Assembly (NCBI GenBank): GCA_029556545.1
Contig: JAKQEQ010000052.1
Span: 1-58,235 of the forward strand
Direction of reading: 5' to 3'
DNA length: 58,235 bases
Origin: Candidatus Hydrogenedentota bacterium
GTDB taxonomy: Bacteria; Hydrogenedentota; Hydrogenedentia; Hydrogenedentales; JAGMZX01
Each line of letters opens with the position of its first letter. The stretch's first letter is position 1. The notes beneath the pieces were generated by a model, which saw nothing but the letters and a program-made list of their open reading frames with translations, searched no databases and was not told the origin of the DNA. This document shows, piece after piece, positions 1 to 8,151 of this stretch. A program made the position numbers and the translations under genes.

Positions 1-300
1 GAGACGACGTGTGGCGTGTGGTCGTATCCGGCGGGGTGCAGCCCGTGGGGTTTGCATCAGATGTCGGGGAACGTGTGGGAATGGTGCGCGGACTGGTATG
101 AGAGCGGGGCGTATGGGCGGTACAAGCGCGGCGACCTGACGGCGCCCGCGAGCGGCGGCGCTCGGCTGTTGCGGGGCGGGTCGTGGTACGACCGCGGCGG
201 CGCGGGCTCCTTCCGCTGCGCGCGCCGCCGCAACGGCGGCCGCGCCCCGGCGGAGCGCTACGGCAGCGTCGGGTTTCGTTGCTGCAGGACGGTTTTATGA
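1..300 (+). CDS. FGE/SUMF1-fold protein, C-terminal part (cut by window edge)
   Basis: The reading frame is open from base 1, so only the C-terminal ~99 residues of a larger protein are present. The segment carries hallmarks of the formylglycine-generating-enzyme (FGE-sulfatase/SUMF1) fold: the block M-S-G-N-V-W-E-W-C, then R-L-L-R-G-G-S-W-Y, then the terminal G-F-R-C-C. In this phylum such domains are numerous, and most are not true sulfatase activators but C-type-lectin-like binding modules or proteins of signalling and conflict loci. True FGE copper-site Cys residues cannot be judged from this fragment. The stop is followed 45 bases later by a strong hairpin, then by an NrdG-like gene on the same strand, so the two may form one transcription unit. 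Family assignment is firm; the role is unknown. Confidence 0.85.
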   Translation, partial: ETTCGVWSYPAGCSPWGLHQMSGNVWEWCADWYESGAYGRYKRGDLTAPASGGARLLRGGSWYDRGGAGSFRCARRRNGGRAPAERYGSVGFRCCRTVL

Positions 301-344
301 TTACCCTTTGCACTTTGTTCCTCTTACCCTTTGCCGGGGGGAGT

Positions 345-387
345 CCAGAGGGGGGCTTCCCCCCTCTGGCCGCGCCCGAAGGGCGCG
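345..387 (+). terminator. Two tandem hairpins downstream of the FGE-fold gene
   Basis: Bases 345-355 and 359-369 form a perfect 11-bp GC-rich stem with a 3-base loop. Bases 371-377 and 381-387 form a second 7-bp stem with a GAA loop. No T-tract follows, so intrinsic termination is plausible but not certain. The hairpins lie between two co-directional genes and could also stabilise or attenuate the transcript. Confidence 0.35.
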
Positions 388-469
388 ATCGCGATTTTTG
401 GAAACGGTCAGAAGATGCAAGTGAGCGGCCCACCAGGCTGGTGGACGTCGCGCACCGGAGTTCGGCGCG

Positions 470-1030
470 ATGAATATGCGGCTGCATGCGTTTGAGCCTG
501 CCAGCCGGTCCAATGGGCCGGGCCTCCGCGCCGTGGTCTGGTTCCAGGGGTGCACGCTGGCTTGTCCAGGCTGTTTCAACCCCGACGCCCATGACCCCGA
601 GGGCGGCCAGACCTGCGACACGGAGGACCTGACGCGTCAAATTCTGGAGGCAAAGCAGACGGTTGAGGGGGTCTCCATCTCCGGCGGCGAGCCGTTTCAA
701 CAACCGGAAGCGCTACTGGACCTGCTGCAGCGCATGAAGGAATGCGGACTGAGCAGATTGGTCTTCACGGGCTTCACCTTGGACGAGGCGAAGGCGTTGC
801 CGTTGGGACCACAGATTCTGGCCTGCGTGGACATACTGGTAGCGGGCCGCTACGTGCGGTCACGGCACGTCGGTCAAGGACTGATCGGTTCCTCGAATCA
901 GCGCATCCACTGTCTGACCACGCGCTACCGCCCCAGCGATTTCGTTGGCATCCCCGCGTCCGAAATCATCCTCCACCGCGATGGTTCGATCACCCTTACC
1001 GGCGTCAGCCCTCGCAGGATGGGACACTGA
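470..1030 (+). CDS. NrdG-like 4Fe-4S radical SAM activating protein
   Basis: The protein has 186 residues, the usual size of the short radical SAM activases related to anaerobic ribonucleotide reductase activating protein NrdG. Residues 24-35 hold the cluster motif C-x3-C-x2-C (G-C-T-L-A-C-P-G-C) preceded by V-W-F-Q-G, and a S-G-G-E-P motif for S-adenosylmethionine follows near residue 70. Such proteins reductively cleave SAM to generate a glycyl radical on a partner. No nrdD-like or other glycyl-radical partner is visible in the window. Instead the gene follows an FGE-fold gene, an association I recall from accessory loci rather than deoxynucleotide synthesis, so calling it nrdG would over-interpret. 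No strong Shine-Dalgarno precedes the ATG; a second ATG lies two codons downstream. Confidence 0.75.
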   Translation: MNMRLHAFEPASRSNGPGLRAVVWFQGCTLACPGCFNPDAHDPEGGQTCDTEDLTRQILEAKQTVEGVSISGGEPFQQPEALLDLLQRMKECGLSRLVFTGFTLDEAKALPLGPQILACVDILVAGRYVRSRHVGQGLIGSSNQRIHCLTTRYRPSDFVGIPASEIILHRDGSITLTGVSPRRMGH

Positions 1031-1501
1031 TCGCAGACGCCGGTCATGAACGTCATGTTCATCTTGGCGGTCGTCAGCATTCACATGCGACAGTGAAGGT
1101 GGGGGTAGGGACGAGGCAATCAAGTGTTACAAGAAGGCAAAGGAACTTGGATACCGGCCAGCAGAGAAAGTACTTGCCTCCATGGGGCAGTAGCGAGGCT
1201 GCATCACGTAAGCTGGACAAGATTTGAGCGGATGGTATCCGAAGTGTGTTCGAAAAGGGTGTCAGGAAGGACAAGCGACGGAGCGAAAGGCGGGCGCGGG
1301 CGCGCAGCGCGCTCTCATCGTGAGCGTCCTCGTAGTTCGCCAGTAGCACGCGCGTGCTTTCGACGGTGCGCGGCGTAGTCCGCAGTTCCTGCGGACGCCG
1401 CTCCCGATGCCCGTGTGATGCGGGCCTTTATCCTTGACGACCCATTGCGATGGGGTTCCAGGTGCAGCCTTGATTCGGGCCGTCTTCCTCACAAATCCGA
1501 C
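1031..1501. other. Non-coding stretch with gene debris and a hairpin
   Basis: No intact gene is convincing here. The stretch holds a tetratricopeptide-like coding remnant (1110-1193) and a perfect 8-bp hairpin (1378-1385 with 1389-1396, loop TTC). On the minus strand an open but startless frame around 1230-1400 has biased composition and no recognisable domain. I read it as a scar between the FGE/NrdG-like pair and the recombinase module. Confidence 0.5.
1110..1193 (+). pseudogene. C-terminal remnant of a TPR/Sel1-like protein
   Basis: A 27-residue open segment ending in TAG reads D-E-A-I-K-C-Y-K-K-A-K-E-L-G-Y followed by P-A-E-K-V-L. This matches the second helix of a tetratricopeptide repeat and a short tail. 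Upstream the same frame is Gly/Ser-rich, lacks a start and is closed by TGA about 70 bases back, so only the 3' tip of a gene remains. It is probably debris from recombination at this border. The match is short, hence modest confidence. Confidence 0.35.
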
Positions 1502-1533
1502 TTGACATCCTTCGTGATAACGTTCTATTATCA
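1502..1533 (+). promoter_or_regulatory. Sigma-70-type promoter with overlapping inverted repeat
   Basis: TTGACA at 1502-1507 and TATTAT at 1526-1531 are 18 bases apart, near consensus. The arms TGATAA (1515-1520) and TTATCA (1528-1533) form a 6-bp inverted repeat that overlaps the -10 box. That geometry suits a repressor operator. The recombinase start lies about 60 bases downstream. Confidence 0.6.
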
Positions 1534-1590
1534 TGAACGACAGGAAGAACGCCCTGTCGAGCATGGCGGGCGTGTATTGCGGAGCCCCCC

Positions 1591-2562
1591 TTGAAAAACG
1601 CCGCCTCGAACCAGGAACGGACCCGGCGTCTGGAGCTTTGGACGCGCCGGATGGATGCGCAGGCGCGGGCGCTGGCGCGGGCGGCCCGTGCGCGCAACAC
1701 GGAACGGGCCTACGCCTCGGACCTGCGGGATTTCGAGTCGTTCTGCCTGATCACGGACGCGTATCGCGAGCCGCCGGAGGCGGAGACGGTGGCGCGCTAC
1801 TTCGCGTGGCTTGCGCAGGAGCAGGGCCGCAAGCCGTCCACGATCCGGCGCCGCCTGGCGGGGCTGTGCCGGGTTTGGGACGACCGGTACGGGCTCAATC
1901 ATGCGGGCCGGGACGAGACGGTGCGGCGGGTGGTGGAGGGGATTCTGCGCACGTACACGGCCGGGGTGGCGCAGGCGCGGGCGCTGACGGTGGAAGAGGT
2001 CCGGCGACTGTCGCTGGCGTGCGACGTGCGGGGTCACGCGGGCCGCCGGGACCGGGCGTTGCTGCTGGTGGGTTTCGCGGGCGGTTTCCGGCGCTCGGAA
2101 CTGGTGACGCTGGACGTGGAGCATGTGCAGTACTTGGAGGACCGGTTGCGGGTTTACCTGCCGCATTCGAAGACGGACCCGCGCGGCCGGGGCCATTGGC
2201 GGAGCCTGCGCCGCGGCCGGCGTCCGGTCACATGTCCGGTGCGGGCGCTGCGGGCGTGGGTGGAAGGCGCGGGGCTGACATCGGGCCCGTTGTTCCGGGG
2301 CGTGGACCGGTGGGGCCATGTGCTGCGTTCGCGGATGCACCCGGACACGGTGTGGCACCTGCTGCGGCGGCTGGGGGCGCGGGCGGGTCTGGAGGCGGGA
2401 ATATCGCCGCACAGTCTTCGTGCGGGTTTCGTGACCTCGGCCACGAGCCGGGGCTTGCAGCCCCTCGAGGTGCAGCGGGTGACAGGCCACCGCGCGGTGC
2501 AGACGCTGGCGCGGTATGACCGCGGGGATGCGGCGGCGGCGCCGGCGGACTTGGGGCTGTGA
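1591..2562 (+). CDS. Tyrosine recombinase (site-specific integrase)
   Basis: The 323-residue protein has an N-terminal core-binding SAM-like domain (about 20-115) and a C-terminal catalytic domain. The full catalytic set is visible: Arg near 167 in G-G-F-R-R-S-E, Lys 194 in H-S-K-T-D, His 274 and Arg 277 in S-P-H-S-L-R, His 300 in V-T-G-H and the nucleophile Tyr 309 in A-R-Y-D. It should therefore be active in strand cleavage and exchange. The start is TTG, supported by GGAG at 1581-1584. A strong promoter lies upstream. The downstream terminase small subunit suggests a phage- or satellite-derived module. It is shorter and different in sequence from the second integrase near 19-20.7 kb, so the island carries two independent recombinases. 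Its attachment site is not recognisable. Confidence 0.9.
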   Translation: MKNAASNQERTRRLELWTRRMDAQARALARAARARNTERAYASDLRDFESFCLITDAYREPPEAETVARYFAWLAQEQGRKPSTIRRRLAGLCRVWDDRYGLNHAGRDETVRRVVEGILRTYTAGVAQARALTVEEVRRLSLACDVRGHAGRRDRALLLVGFAGGFRRSELVTLDVEHVQYLEDRLRVYLPHSKTDPRGRGHWRSLRRGRRPVTCPVRALRAWVEGAGLTSGPLFRGVDRWGHVLRSRMHPDTVWHLLRRLGARAGLEAGISPHSLRAGFVTSATSRGLQPLEVQRVTGHRAVQTLARYDRGDAAAAPADLGL

Positions 2563-2872
2563 GCAGGGCGTGAGGACGGCGTCTGTCCCGCGCCCGAGTG
2601 CGTGAGAAACGGTGCGTTCAATGCCCGGCGGGCGTGGGGGAAGGACGGACCATCGCCGCCGCCGGCAGGCGGGTCTTGGGGGCGGGTCCGCGGGCCGGAT
2701 GACGGGCCGCCGGGTGTGCGCGCGGGTACGAATCCGGGTCCGGGAGCCGTGTGGCGGGATCGCACGGAATGCGACGGAATGCCACGGGTTGGAGAAGCGT
2801 GTAAAACGTGCAGATTGAGGTGTTGCGGGGTATCTTGACGTTCGACTCGAAATGTGCTAAGGAAGCTACATT
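2563..2872. other. Intergenic region upstream of the terminase gene
   Basis: These 310 bases contain no convincing gene; short frames on both strands are compositional. A TTGACG box at 2835-2840 could be a -35 element, but no good -10 follows at 16-18 bases. AAGGA at 2859-2863 is the probable ribosome-binding site of the next gene. Confidence 0.45.
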
Positions 2873-3442
2873 ATGACGAAGCAAGTGCGGAAACAGAGGA
2901 CGGCGGCGAGACGGGACGTGTCGCGGTCAGGCGTTGGGTCCGGACAAGGAGCCTCGGCGGCGCGGTGTGCGGTCCCGCGTGCAATTCCACGCGCGGCGAC
3001 ACACGCGACGGCGGCCAGGCCGGCGCCCGGCGGTAACGGACCGGGGGCGTCGGATGGACTGAGCGATCGGCAGCGCCTGTTCGTGGCGGCGTATTGCGGG
3101 AACGCGACGGACGCGGCGCGGCGCGTCGGGTTCTCGGCAGGGCACGGCCGACGCCTGATGGCGCTGCCGCGGGTCCGCGCGGCGATTGCCGCGCGTCAAG
3201 CGGCGCAGGCGGCGGAACTCGGCAAGCCGGCGGCGGCGGCGGCACAGGCGGCCATAAACCGCGAGGACTTGCAGCGGGAATGGACCCGCATCATGCGGGA
3301 CGAGGGCTGCAAGATAATGATTCGCTTGAAGGCCAGCGAACTGCTGGCGCGTTCGCTCGGGATGTTCACGGCGCGGCCCGAACCGCAGACGCCGCAGTTC
3401 CAGATTGTGCTGGAAGGCATGGAACCGGACGACATTCGCTGA
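2873..3442 (+). CDS. Phage terminase small subunit-like protein (TerS)
   Basis: The 189-residue protein has a basic, low-complexity N-terminal arm (1-60). Then comes the terminase small-subunit DNA-binding helix-turn-helix: L-S-D-R-Q-R-L-F-V-A-A-Y, N-A-T-D-A-A-R-R-V-G-F-S, and the helix ending V-R-A-A-I-A-A-R. The C-terminal part has the N-R-E-D-L-Q-R-E-W-T segment and a K-A-S-E-L-L-A-R-S-L-G helix common in this family. TerS recognises the packaging site and recruits the large subunit. No terminase large subunit, portal or capsid gene is present, so this is either a prophage remnant or a satellite-type gene acting on a helper phage. AAGGA nine bases before the ATG supports the start. Confidence 0.75.
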   Translation: MTKQVRKQRTAARRDVSRSGVGSGQGASAARCAVPRAIPRAATHATAARPAPGGNGPGASDGLSDRQRLFVAAYCGNATDAARRVGFSAGHGRRLMALPRVRAAIAARQAAQAAELGKPAAAAAQAAINREDLQREWTRIMRDEGCKIMIRLKASELLARSLGMFTARPEPQTPQFQIVLEGMEPDDIR

Positions 3443-3511
3443 GACGCTCGCGGCGGGGGGCCGGGCGGCGGCGAATCACCTGCAAGCCCAAGCAGTGCAG
3501 CGAGACGGGGC

Positions 3512-3634
3512 TTTGAAATCGGCGGCTTCTCGTATGCCGGTCAGACAAGATGCCCAGGACAAGGTGCGCCACACCACGAACTGACGCTGACGCGGGGATT
3601 GTGGATGGACAAACGCCAAGTGACGCAGGCCCAG
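3512..3634 (+). pseudogene. FGE/SUMF1-fold N-terminal remnant
   Basis: In one plus-strand frame the segment reads H-H-E-L-T-L-T-R-G-L-W-M-D-K, then Q-V-T-Q-A-Q. This is the characteristic start of an FGE-sulfatase domain (usually H-x-V-T-L-T-x-G-F-W-M-G-x-Y-E-V-T-Q). The frame is open on both sides but has no start or continuation into the rest of the fold, so this is a truncated remnant. The intact C-terminal half of an FGE-fold gene lies at the window start, upstream rather than downstream. A simple split by insertion is therefore not the explanation. A short hairpin (ATGCGC/GCGCAT, 3666-3680) follows. Confidence 0.5.
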
Positions 3635-3710
3635 TGCTTGATCCGCACCTCCGGTAGCACCTGCAATGCGCAAAGCGCATCAGAAAAGTCCCTGACGCGC
3701 GGCGCGAACC

Positions 3711-6700
3711 TCACATGCTCGTGATGGCGTAGACCATGTCGCTGAGGGCGCGGCGGAAGCCCTCATTCTCGACGAACTGCTTGTAGACCTGCGTGTCGTC
3801 CTTGAGCAGCCCCTGCATCACCCGGCCCAGCGCCTGGTCGTGGGCCATACGGGCCGTGTGCGGCGTGTTCGCGCGCGCGTTGCGGTACGCGGTGTCGGCG
3901 GCCACCTTGGGCGCGATGTCGTCCCGGATGCGCCGGGCCACGCGGTCGGCGTCGTCGAAGAGCGTGCCAAACTGCTCGTTGAAGGTCTGCAGGATATTGC
4001 TCAGGAGATCGATCTCCGGTTCCGGCTTTGCGCCTCCGCCTTCCGCGGGCACGGGGCCGATCTCCGAGTCCTCGTCGGCCATCGCGAGCGGAATCGCCTG
4101 TTTCTTCTCGACGCGGTAGCTGTCCATGTCGATGGCTTCGAGGATGCCCACGATGGGTCCCTCGTCCGGCGGCTTGGGCAGCTTCGGGATGAGCAGGTTG
4201 AGGAATATCGAGAGTTTCTCCCACTCGACGTTGTTGTACGGCATTACCGAGGCGAGGAAGTCGTAGGTCCGAACGAAGGTCTTCGCCTTCCCTTTGAAAT
4301 CCACCTGTTGGTCCTCGTCCAGCCGCTCGCAGTAGACGGCGACACACCCATCGAGGATGGGGTCCAGCGTATCCCGCTCCGCACCGGTCAGGAATAGCTC
4401 CACCACCTGCCGCACCTGCTCCGGCGCGTACACTTGCGCGGCGTCGAGCGATCCCTTCAGATCGTGCAGCTTGTTCGGGTCGGTCTCGTCGCTCAGCAGC
4501 GTCGTACGGTAGTAGTCCTGGAAGGCGTAGCTGATCGCCTCCGCGTTGTTATGGAAGTCAAGCACGAACACGTCGTGCTTCTTTGGGTGCGCCCGGTTCA
4601 GCCGCGACAGCGTCTGCACCGCCTTGATGCCCGCCAGCGGCTTGTCCACGTACATCGTGTGCAGCAGCGGCTCGTCGTAGCCCGTCTGGAACTTGTCCGC
4701 GCAGACGAGGAAGCGGTACGGGTCCTTCTGGAACGCATCGGCGATGTCGCCGCTGGGGAAGCCGTTCAGCGAGGACTCCGAGACCCTCGCGCCGCCATAG
4801 TCGTGCTCGCCGGAGAAGGCCACGATGGCCTTGTAGGGGCTCTTGCGCTCGACGAGGTAGTCCCGGATGGCGTGGAAGTACTGGATGGCATGCTCGATGC
4901 CGCTGCACACCACCATCGCGCGCGCCTCGCCGCCGATCTTGCCGCAGGCGATCACCTGGTCGTGGAAGTGGTCCACCATGATCTCGGCCTTCAGCCGGAT
5001 CGCGTGATCGTGGTGCTCCACGTAGCGGAGCAGCTTCTTCCGGGCCTTCTTCGTGTCGAACTCGGGGTCGTCCTCGATCTTCTTCACCAGCTTGTAGTAG
5101 CTCTCGACCGGCGTGTAGTGCCGCAGCACGTCGAGGATGAAGCCCTCCTGCACCGCCTGCTTCATCGTGTAGCTGTGGAAGGGCCGGTGCTTCACCTTCC
5201 CCTCCGCGTCCGGCGGCAGCGCCTCGCCGAACAGCTCCAGCGTCTTATTCTTCGGCGTGGCCGTGAACGCGAAGTAGCTCGCGTTCTTGAGCATCTTCCG
5301 CGCCTTCATCCGCCGCTCCAACTCCTCGTTCACCACGTCCTCGGGGTCGGGCGCGCCCTCGCCGTCGCCCAGCGCCCGGCTCATGGCCGACGTGGTCTTG
5401 CCGCCCTGGCTGGAGTGCGCCTCGTCGATCACGATCGCGAAGGTCCGCCCGGCCTCCCTGGCGACCTCGTCCAGGATGAACGGGAACTTCTGCACCGTCG
5501 AAACGATGATCTTCCTGCCCTGCTCGATGAACTTCCGCAGGTCGCCCGAGTGCACCGCGTGGCCCACCGTCGCGCGCACCTGCATGAACTGCTTGATCGT
5601 CCTCTGGATTTGATCATCGAGGATGCGCCGGTCGGTCACCACGATTACCGAGGTGAAGACCTCCTTGCCGCGGCGCTTCACGCCGATGAGCTGGTGCGCC
5701 AGCCACGCGATCGAGTTCGATTTGCCGCTGCCCGCCGAGTGCTGCACGAGGTAGCGCCTGCCCGCGCCGTGGTCCCGCACGTGCGCCAGCGCCCCGCGCA
5801 CCACGTCGAGCTGGTGGTAGCGCGGGAACACCTGCACGCGCCGCTTCCTGCCCGTCTTCCGGTCCTTCGTCTCGACGATCTGGGCGTAGTTTTCGAGGAT
5901 ATTCGTCAGCCCCGCCGGGGTCAGGACCTCCTTCCAGAGGTAGCCCGTCTTCAGGCCGTCCGGGTTCGGCGGGTTGCCCGCGCCGTCGTTCCAGCCCTTG
6001 TTGAACGGCAGGAACCACGACGCCTTGCCCTTGAGTTCCGTGCACATCCGCACTTCGGCGTCGTCCACCGCGAAGTGGACCGCGCACCGCCCGAACGCGA
6101 AGAGGGTCTCGCGCGGGTCGCGGTCGCGCCGATACTGGGCCACCGCGTCCTCGACGGTCTGCTTCGTCAGGCTGTTCTTCAGTTCAAAGGTGGCGAAGGG
6201 CAGGCCGTTGATGAACAGGCACAGATCGAGCGCGCGCCGGGTCTCGTCCATGCTGTAGGCCAGTTGCCGCGTGATCGAGAAGCGGTTTTTCGCGTGCAGC
6301 GCCGCGGCCTTCTCGTTGCCCGGCGAGGGCGTGCCGTAGAACAGGTCGAAGTGCAGCGGGCCGTGGTCCACGCCCGTGCGCAGCACGTCGATCACGCCGC
6401 GCTTGCCAACCTCGCCCGAAAGCCGCGCCAGGAACTTGAGCCGCTTGATGTCCTGCCTGTTCGTGTATGCCCCCAGGTCCAGCTTCCTGAACGCTTCCGG
6501 CTGCGTGGCCTGCAGGAAGGCGAAGAGCTGCACCACGTCCAGCGCGTGGGCACGGTCATAGTCCTGTGCGCACCCCGCGATGTAGCCCGGACCGCCGCCG
6601 AGAACCGCGGGCGGCTCCGCCACGGCCCCCGGCACGACCGCAAGGCCGTCCGCGCCCGTCATGTGGCGCATGATCAGGGTTTCCAGGCCCCTTTCACTGG

Positions 6701-6713
6701 TGTCGGTTGACAT
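3711..6713 (-). CDS. hsdR: Type I restriction enzyme, R (endonuclease/translocase) subunit HsdR
   Basis: The 1000-residue protein has the standard HsdR layout. The N-terminal PD-(D/E)XK nuclease has Asp 163, Glu 177 and Lys 179 in F-E-L-K-N. Two RecA-like superfamily 2 motor domains follow, with Walker A H-S-A-G-S-G-K-S near 326-333, a D-E-A-H box near 431-434 and T-A-T-P motif III, then a helical C-terminal region that docks on the methyltransferase. It cuts unmodified DNA after ATP-driven translocation in complex with HsdM and HsdS. The ATG at 6713 has a GAGGGAAG ribosome-binding site. Its first 21 codons (6645-6707) are repeated at 8605-8667 on the far side of the higBA module, showing that hsdR once began directly after the PD-(D/E)XK gene. 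The coding sequence is intact, so restriction should be functional. Confidence 0.95.
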   Translation of the reverse strand: MSTDTSERGLETLIMRHMTGADGLAVVPGAVAEPPAVLGGGPGYIAGCAQDYDRAHALDVVQLFAFLQATQPEAFRKLDLGAYTNRQDIKRLKFLARLSGEVGKRGVIDVLRTGVDHGPLHFDLFYGTPSPGNEKAAALHAKNRFSITRQLAYSMDETRRALDLCLFINGLPFATFELKNSLTKQTVEDAVAQYRRDRDPRETLFAFGRCAVHFAVDDAEVRMCTELKGKASWFLPFNKGWNDGAGNPPNPDGLKTGYLWKEVLTPAGLTNILENYAQIVETKDRKTGRKRRVQVFPRYHQLDVVRGALAHVRDHGAGRRYLVQHSAGSGKSNSIAWLAHQLIGVKRRGKEVFTSVIVVTDRRILDDQIQRTIKQFMQVRATVGHAVHSGDLRKFIEQGRKIIVSTVQKFPFILDEVAREAGRTFAIVIDEAHSSQGGKTTSAMSRALGDGEGAPDPEDVVNEELERRMKARKMLKNASYFAFTATPKNKTLELFGEALPPDAEGKVKHRPFHSYTMKQAVQEGFILDVLRHYTPVESYYKLVKKIEDDPEFDTKKARKKLLRYVEHHDHAIRLKAEIMVDHFHDQVIACGKIGGEARAMVVCSGIEHAIQYFHAIRDYLVERKSPYKAIVAFSGEHDYGGARVSESSLNGFPSGDIADAFQKDPYRFLVCADKFQTGYDEPLLHTMYVDKPLAGIKAVQTLSRLNRAHPKKHDVFVLDFHNNAEAISYAFQDYYRTTLLSDETDPNKLHDLKGSLDAAQVYAPEQVRQVVELFLTGAERDTLDPILDGCVAVYCERLDEDQQVDFKGKAKTFVRTYDFLASVMPYNNVEWEKLSIFLNLLIPKLPKPPDEGPIVGILEAIDMDSYRVEKKQAIPLAMADEDSEIGPVPAEGGGAKPEPEIDLLSNILQTFNEQFGTLFDDADRVARRIRDDIAPKVAADTAYRNARANTPHTARMAHDQALGRVMQGLLKDDTQVYKQFVENEGFRRALSDMVYAITSM
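6645..6707 (-). repeat. Copy A of the duplicated hsdR 5' segment
   Basis: This 63-bp segment inside the first codons of hsdR matches 8605-8667 with one mismatch (C at 6691, T at 8651), in direct orientation and offset by 1960 bp. It bounds the inserted higBA segment on the hsdR side. Confidence 0.9.
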
Positions 6714-6794
6714 GCTCTTCCCTCAGAGAGACCATCCCGCGTCTATCATATGCCAAAGATCCAACCGCCTGTCTTTTCCCGCTGTCTTGCCTAT

Positions 6795-6861
6795 TCCTTT
6801 GCTGAATCCTTTGCTAAATCCTTTGCTAAGGCCCGCCTGTTCGACCCTCTTTAGCAAAGGA
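6795..6861. repeat. 12-bp direct repeats plus one inverted copy
   Basis: Three head-to-tail copies of TCCTTTGCTRAR lie at 6795-6806, 6807-6818 and 6819-6830. An inverted copy, CTTTAGCAAAGGA, lies at 6849-6861. The cluster sits between the end of higA and the start of hsdR. It could be a set of protein-binding sites (for example for the HigA-type regulator) or the hairpin terminator of higBA. The third copy and the inverted copy can pair over 10 bp. Confidence 0.6.
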
Positions 6862-6954
6862 GTAATTGACTGTCCTTCAATGACTTACAATATATCATCA
6901 ATCGCGCCCCATAGCCCGAACCCCGATGGGCTTAAGAAATGCTCAAACCGCAAA

Positions 6955-8151
6955 TCATTCCTCAAAGAGGACTCGAACCTTCCTGTGTCCAAGCAGGTCA
7001 GTAAACAGCCTGTAGTTTCTCTTCTCAAAGCGGACTCGGCCGGCAAGCACGGCAGGATGGACGCGCAACCGTTCCGCCGTCTTGACTAACGTATCCTGCG
7101 TGATATTCCGCCGCGAGCCGGCGCTTTTCCAGACCGAAGCGGGGACCAGCGCCTCCATGGCAAACGCATCCGCCTGCTGTTCCGGTCCGTCGTCAGACGC
7201 CTCATCCAGGTCGTCGTAGAAGGTGCAGGCTTCCTCGGCATACAAGTGCAGCTTGACGTGCGCGAGTTCGTGCAACAACGTGAACCAGAAGTTGTCCAGG
7301 CGGTCATGGCGCAACGTAAGCGCCACGGCCGGTTCGCCGTTCGGAAGACACAACGCGGCGCCGTCGAGGCGGGTCTTCGGGAGATGCCGCTCCATAATCA
7401 CGTGGATACCACTCTTCCGAAGGAACTCGCGCGCTAGTTTCGGCCCCTCATCGAAATAGCTCAACGAAACAAGACGGTGCAGGAAATCATCGTCGATGCT
7501 CTTGATATCGAAAGCGGGCAATTCCTCGCGCGCGGCCAAAGTCGCCACCCGGATGTGCCAGGCCCGCAACGCATAATCGTCATTCTGCCTGCCGGTCCGC
7601 ACATGCCGCCGGTTGAACGTGGTCGCGAAAGAGGCCCGAAAGGCTGGAGGGGCAAACGCCGACAAAAGATCCTCCAAGTTCGCCCGCGCTTCCTGAACGG
7701 AACCCCGGAACCCGCCGAACCAGCCGCGTTTCAGCATTTCTCCGATGGGAAACTTGTCCGCGCCGAGCGTGGTGATACTGTCGTCGAGTTTCGCGCCCGG
7801 CTCGTGCAGCAGCACCTCCGCGGGAATGCCGAGCCCCGTGACCAGCTTCCGGATCATGGTCAGGCTCAGGTTCCGCTGCCCGGCCAGCACCTCGGATACT
7901 TTGCTCGCGCTGCCCAGGTAGGGAACAAGATCCTTCGGCTTCAGGCCTTGTTGCTCCATACGAAAGCGAATCGCCGTCAGCGGGTCCGGCAGGTCCACCG
8001 GAAACGCATCCGCCTCATATCGCTCCACAAGGAGAGATCGGAGTTCGAGTTCATCCCCTTCGGGCGTGCCCGGCTTGGCATCGAAGATCTCGTCGATACG
8101 CGCCAACGCCGCCGCGAGGTCCGCGTCGTTCTTGATGATCTTGGGGTTCAC
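6955..8151 (-). CDS. higA: HigA-type antitoxin fused to an ImmA/IrrE metallopeptidase domain
   Basis: The 398-residue protein starts with a HigA-like region. The helix-turn-helix (about 70-118) reads L-K-P-K-D-L-V-P-Y-L-G-S, then V-S-E-V-L-A-G-Q-R, then L-G-I-P-A-E-V-L. A long C-terminal ImmA/IrrE zinc-peptidase-like domain carries H-E-L-A-H (HExxH) near residue 290. The HTH should bind the operon operator and neutralise HigB. The ImmA part, known in other fused antitoxins, may allow regulated self-cleavage or stability control. The GTG start overlaps the higB stop (TAGTG), a sign of translational coupling. Toxin-first order is typical for higBA. The module lies inside the type I operon between duplicated hsdR 5' segments. 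Confidence 0.85.
   Translation of the reverse strand: MNPKIIKNDADLAAALARIDEIFDAKPGTPEGDELELRSLLVERYEADAFPVDLPDPLTAIRFRMEQQGLKPKDLVPYLGSASKVSEVLAGQRNLSLTMIRKLVTGLGIPAEVLLHEPGAKLDDSITTLGADKFPIGEMLKRGWFGGFRGSVQEARANLEDLLSAFAPPAFRASFATTFNRRHVRTGRQNDDYALRAWHIRVATLAAREELPAFDIKSIDDDFLHRLVSLSYFDEGPKLAREFLRKSGIHVIMERHLPKTRLDGAALCLPNGEPAVALTLRHDRLDNFWFTLLHELAHVKLHLYAEEACTFYDDLDEASDDGPEQQADAFAMEALVPASVWKSAGSRRNITQDTLVKTAERLRVHPAVLAGRVRFEKRNYRLFTDLLGHRKVRVLFEE

Noticed and set aside
1-1030. Diversity-generating retroelement suggested by an FGE-fold C-terminus followed by a hairpin
   Set aside because: No reverse transcriptase, no template repeat resembling the FGE 3' end, and no accessory protein gene lie within the following kilobases.
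4434-6710. Long plus-strand open frame opposite hsdR
   Set aside because: It is a GC-codon shadow with His/Arg/Val-rich low-complexity translation and no domain; hsdR is unambiguous.
6969-6979. GGACTCGAACC matching the tRNA-Lys T-loop as a left attachment site
   Set aside because: Only 11 bases match, the sequence is inside the higA coding region, and the match does not extend into the rest of the tRNA.
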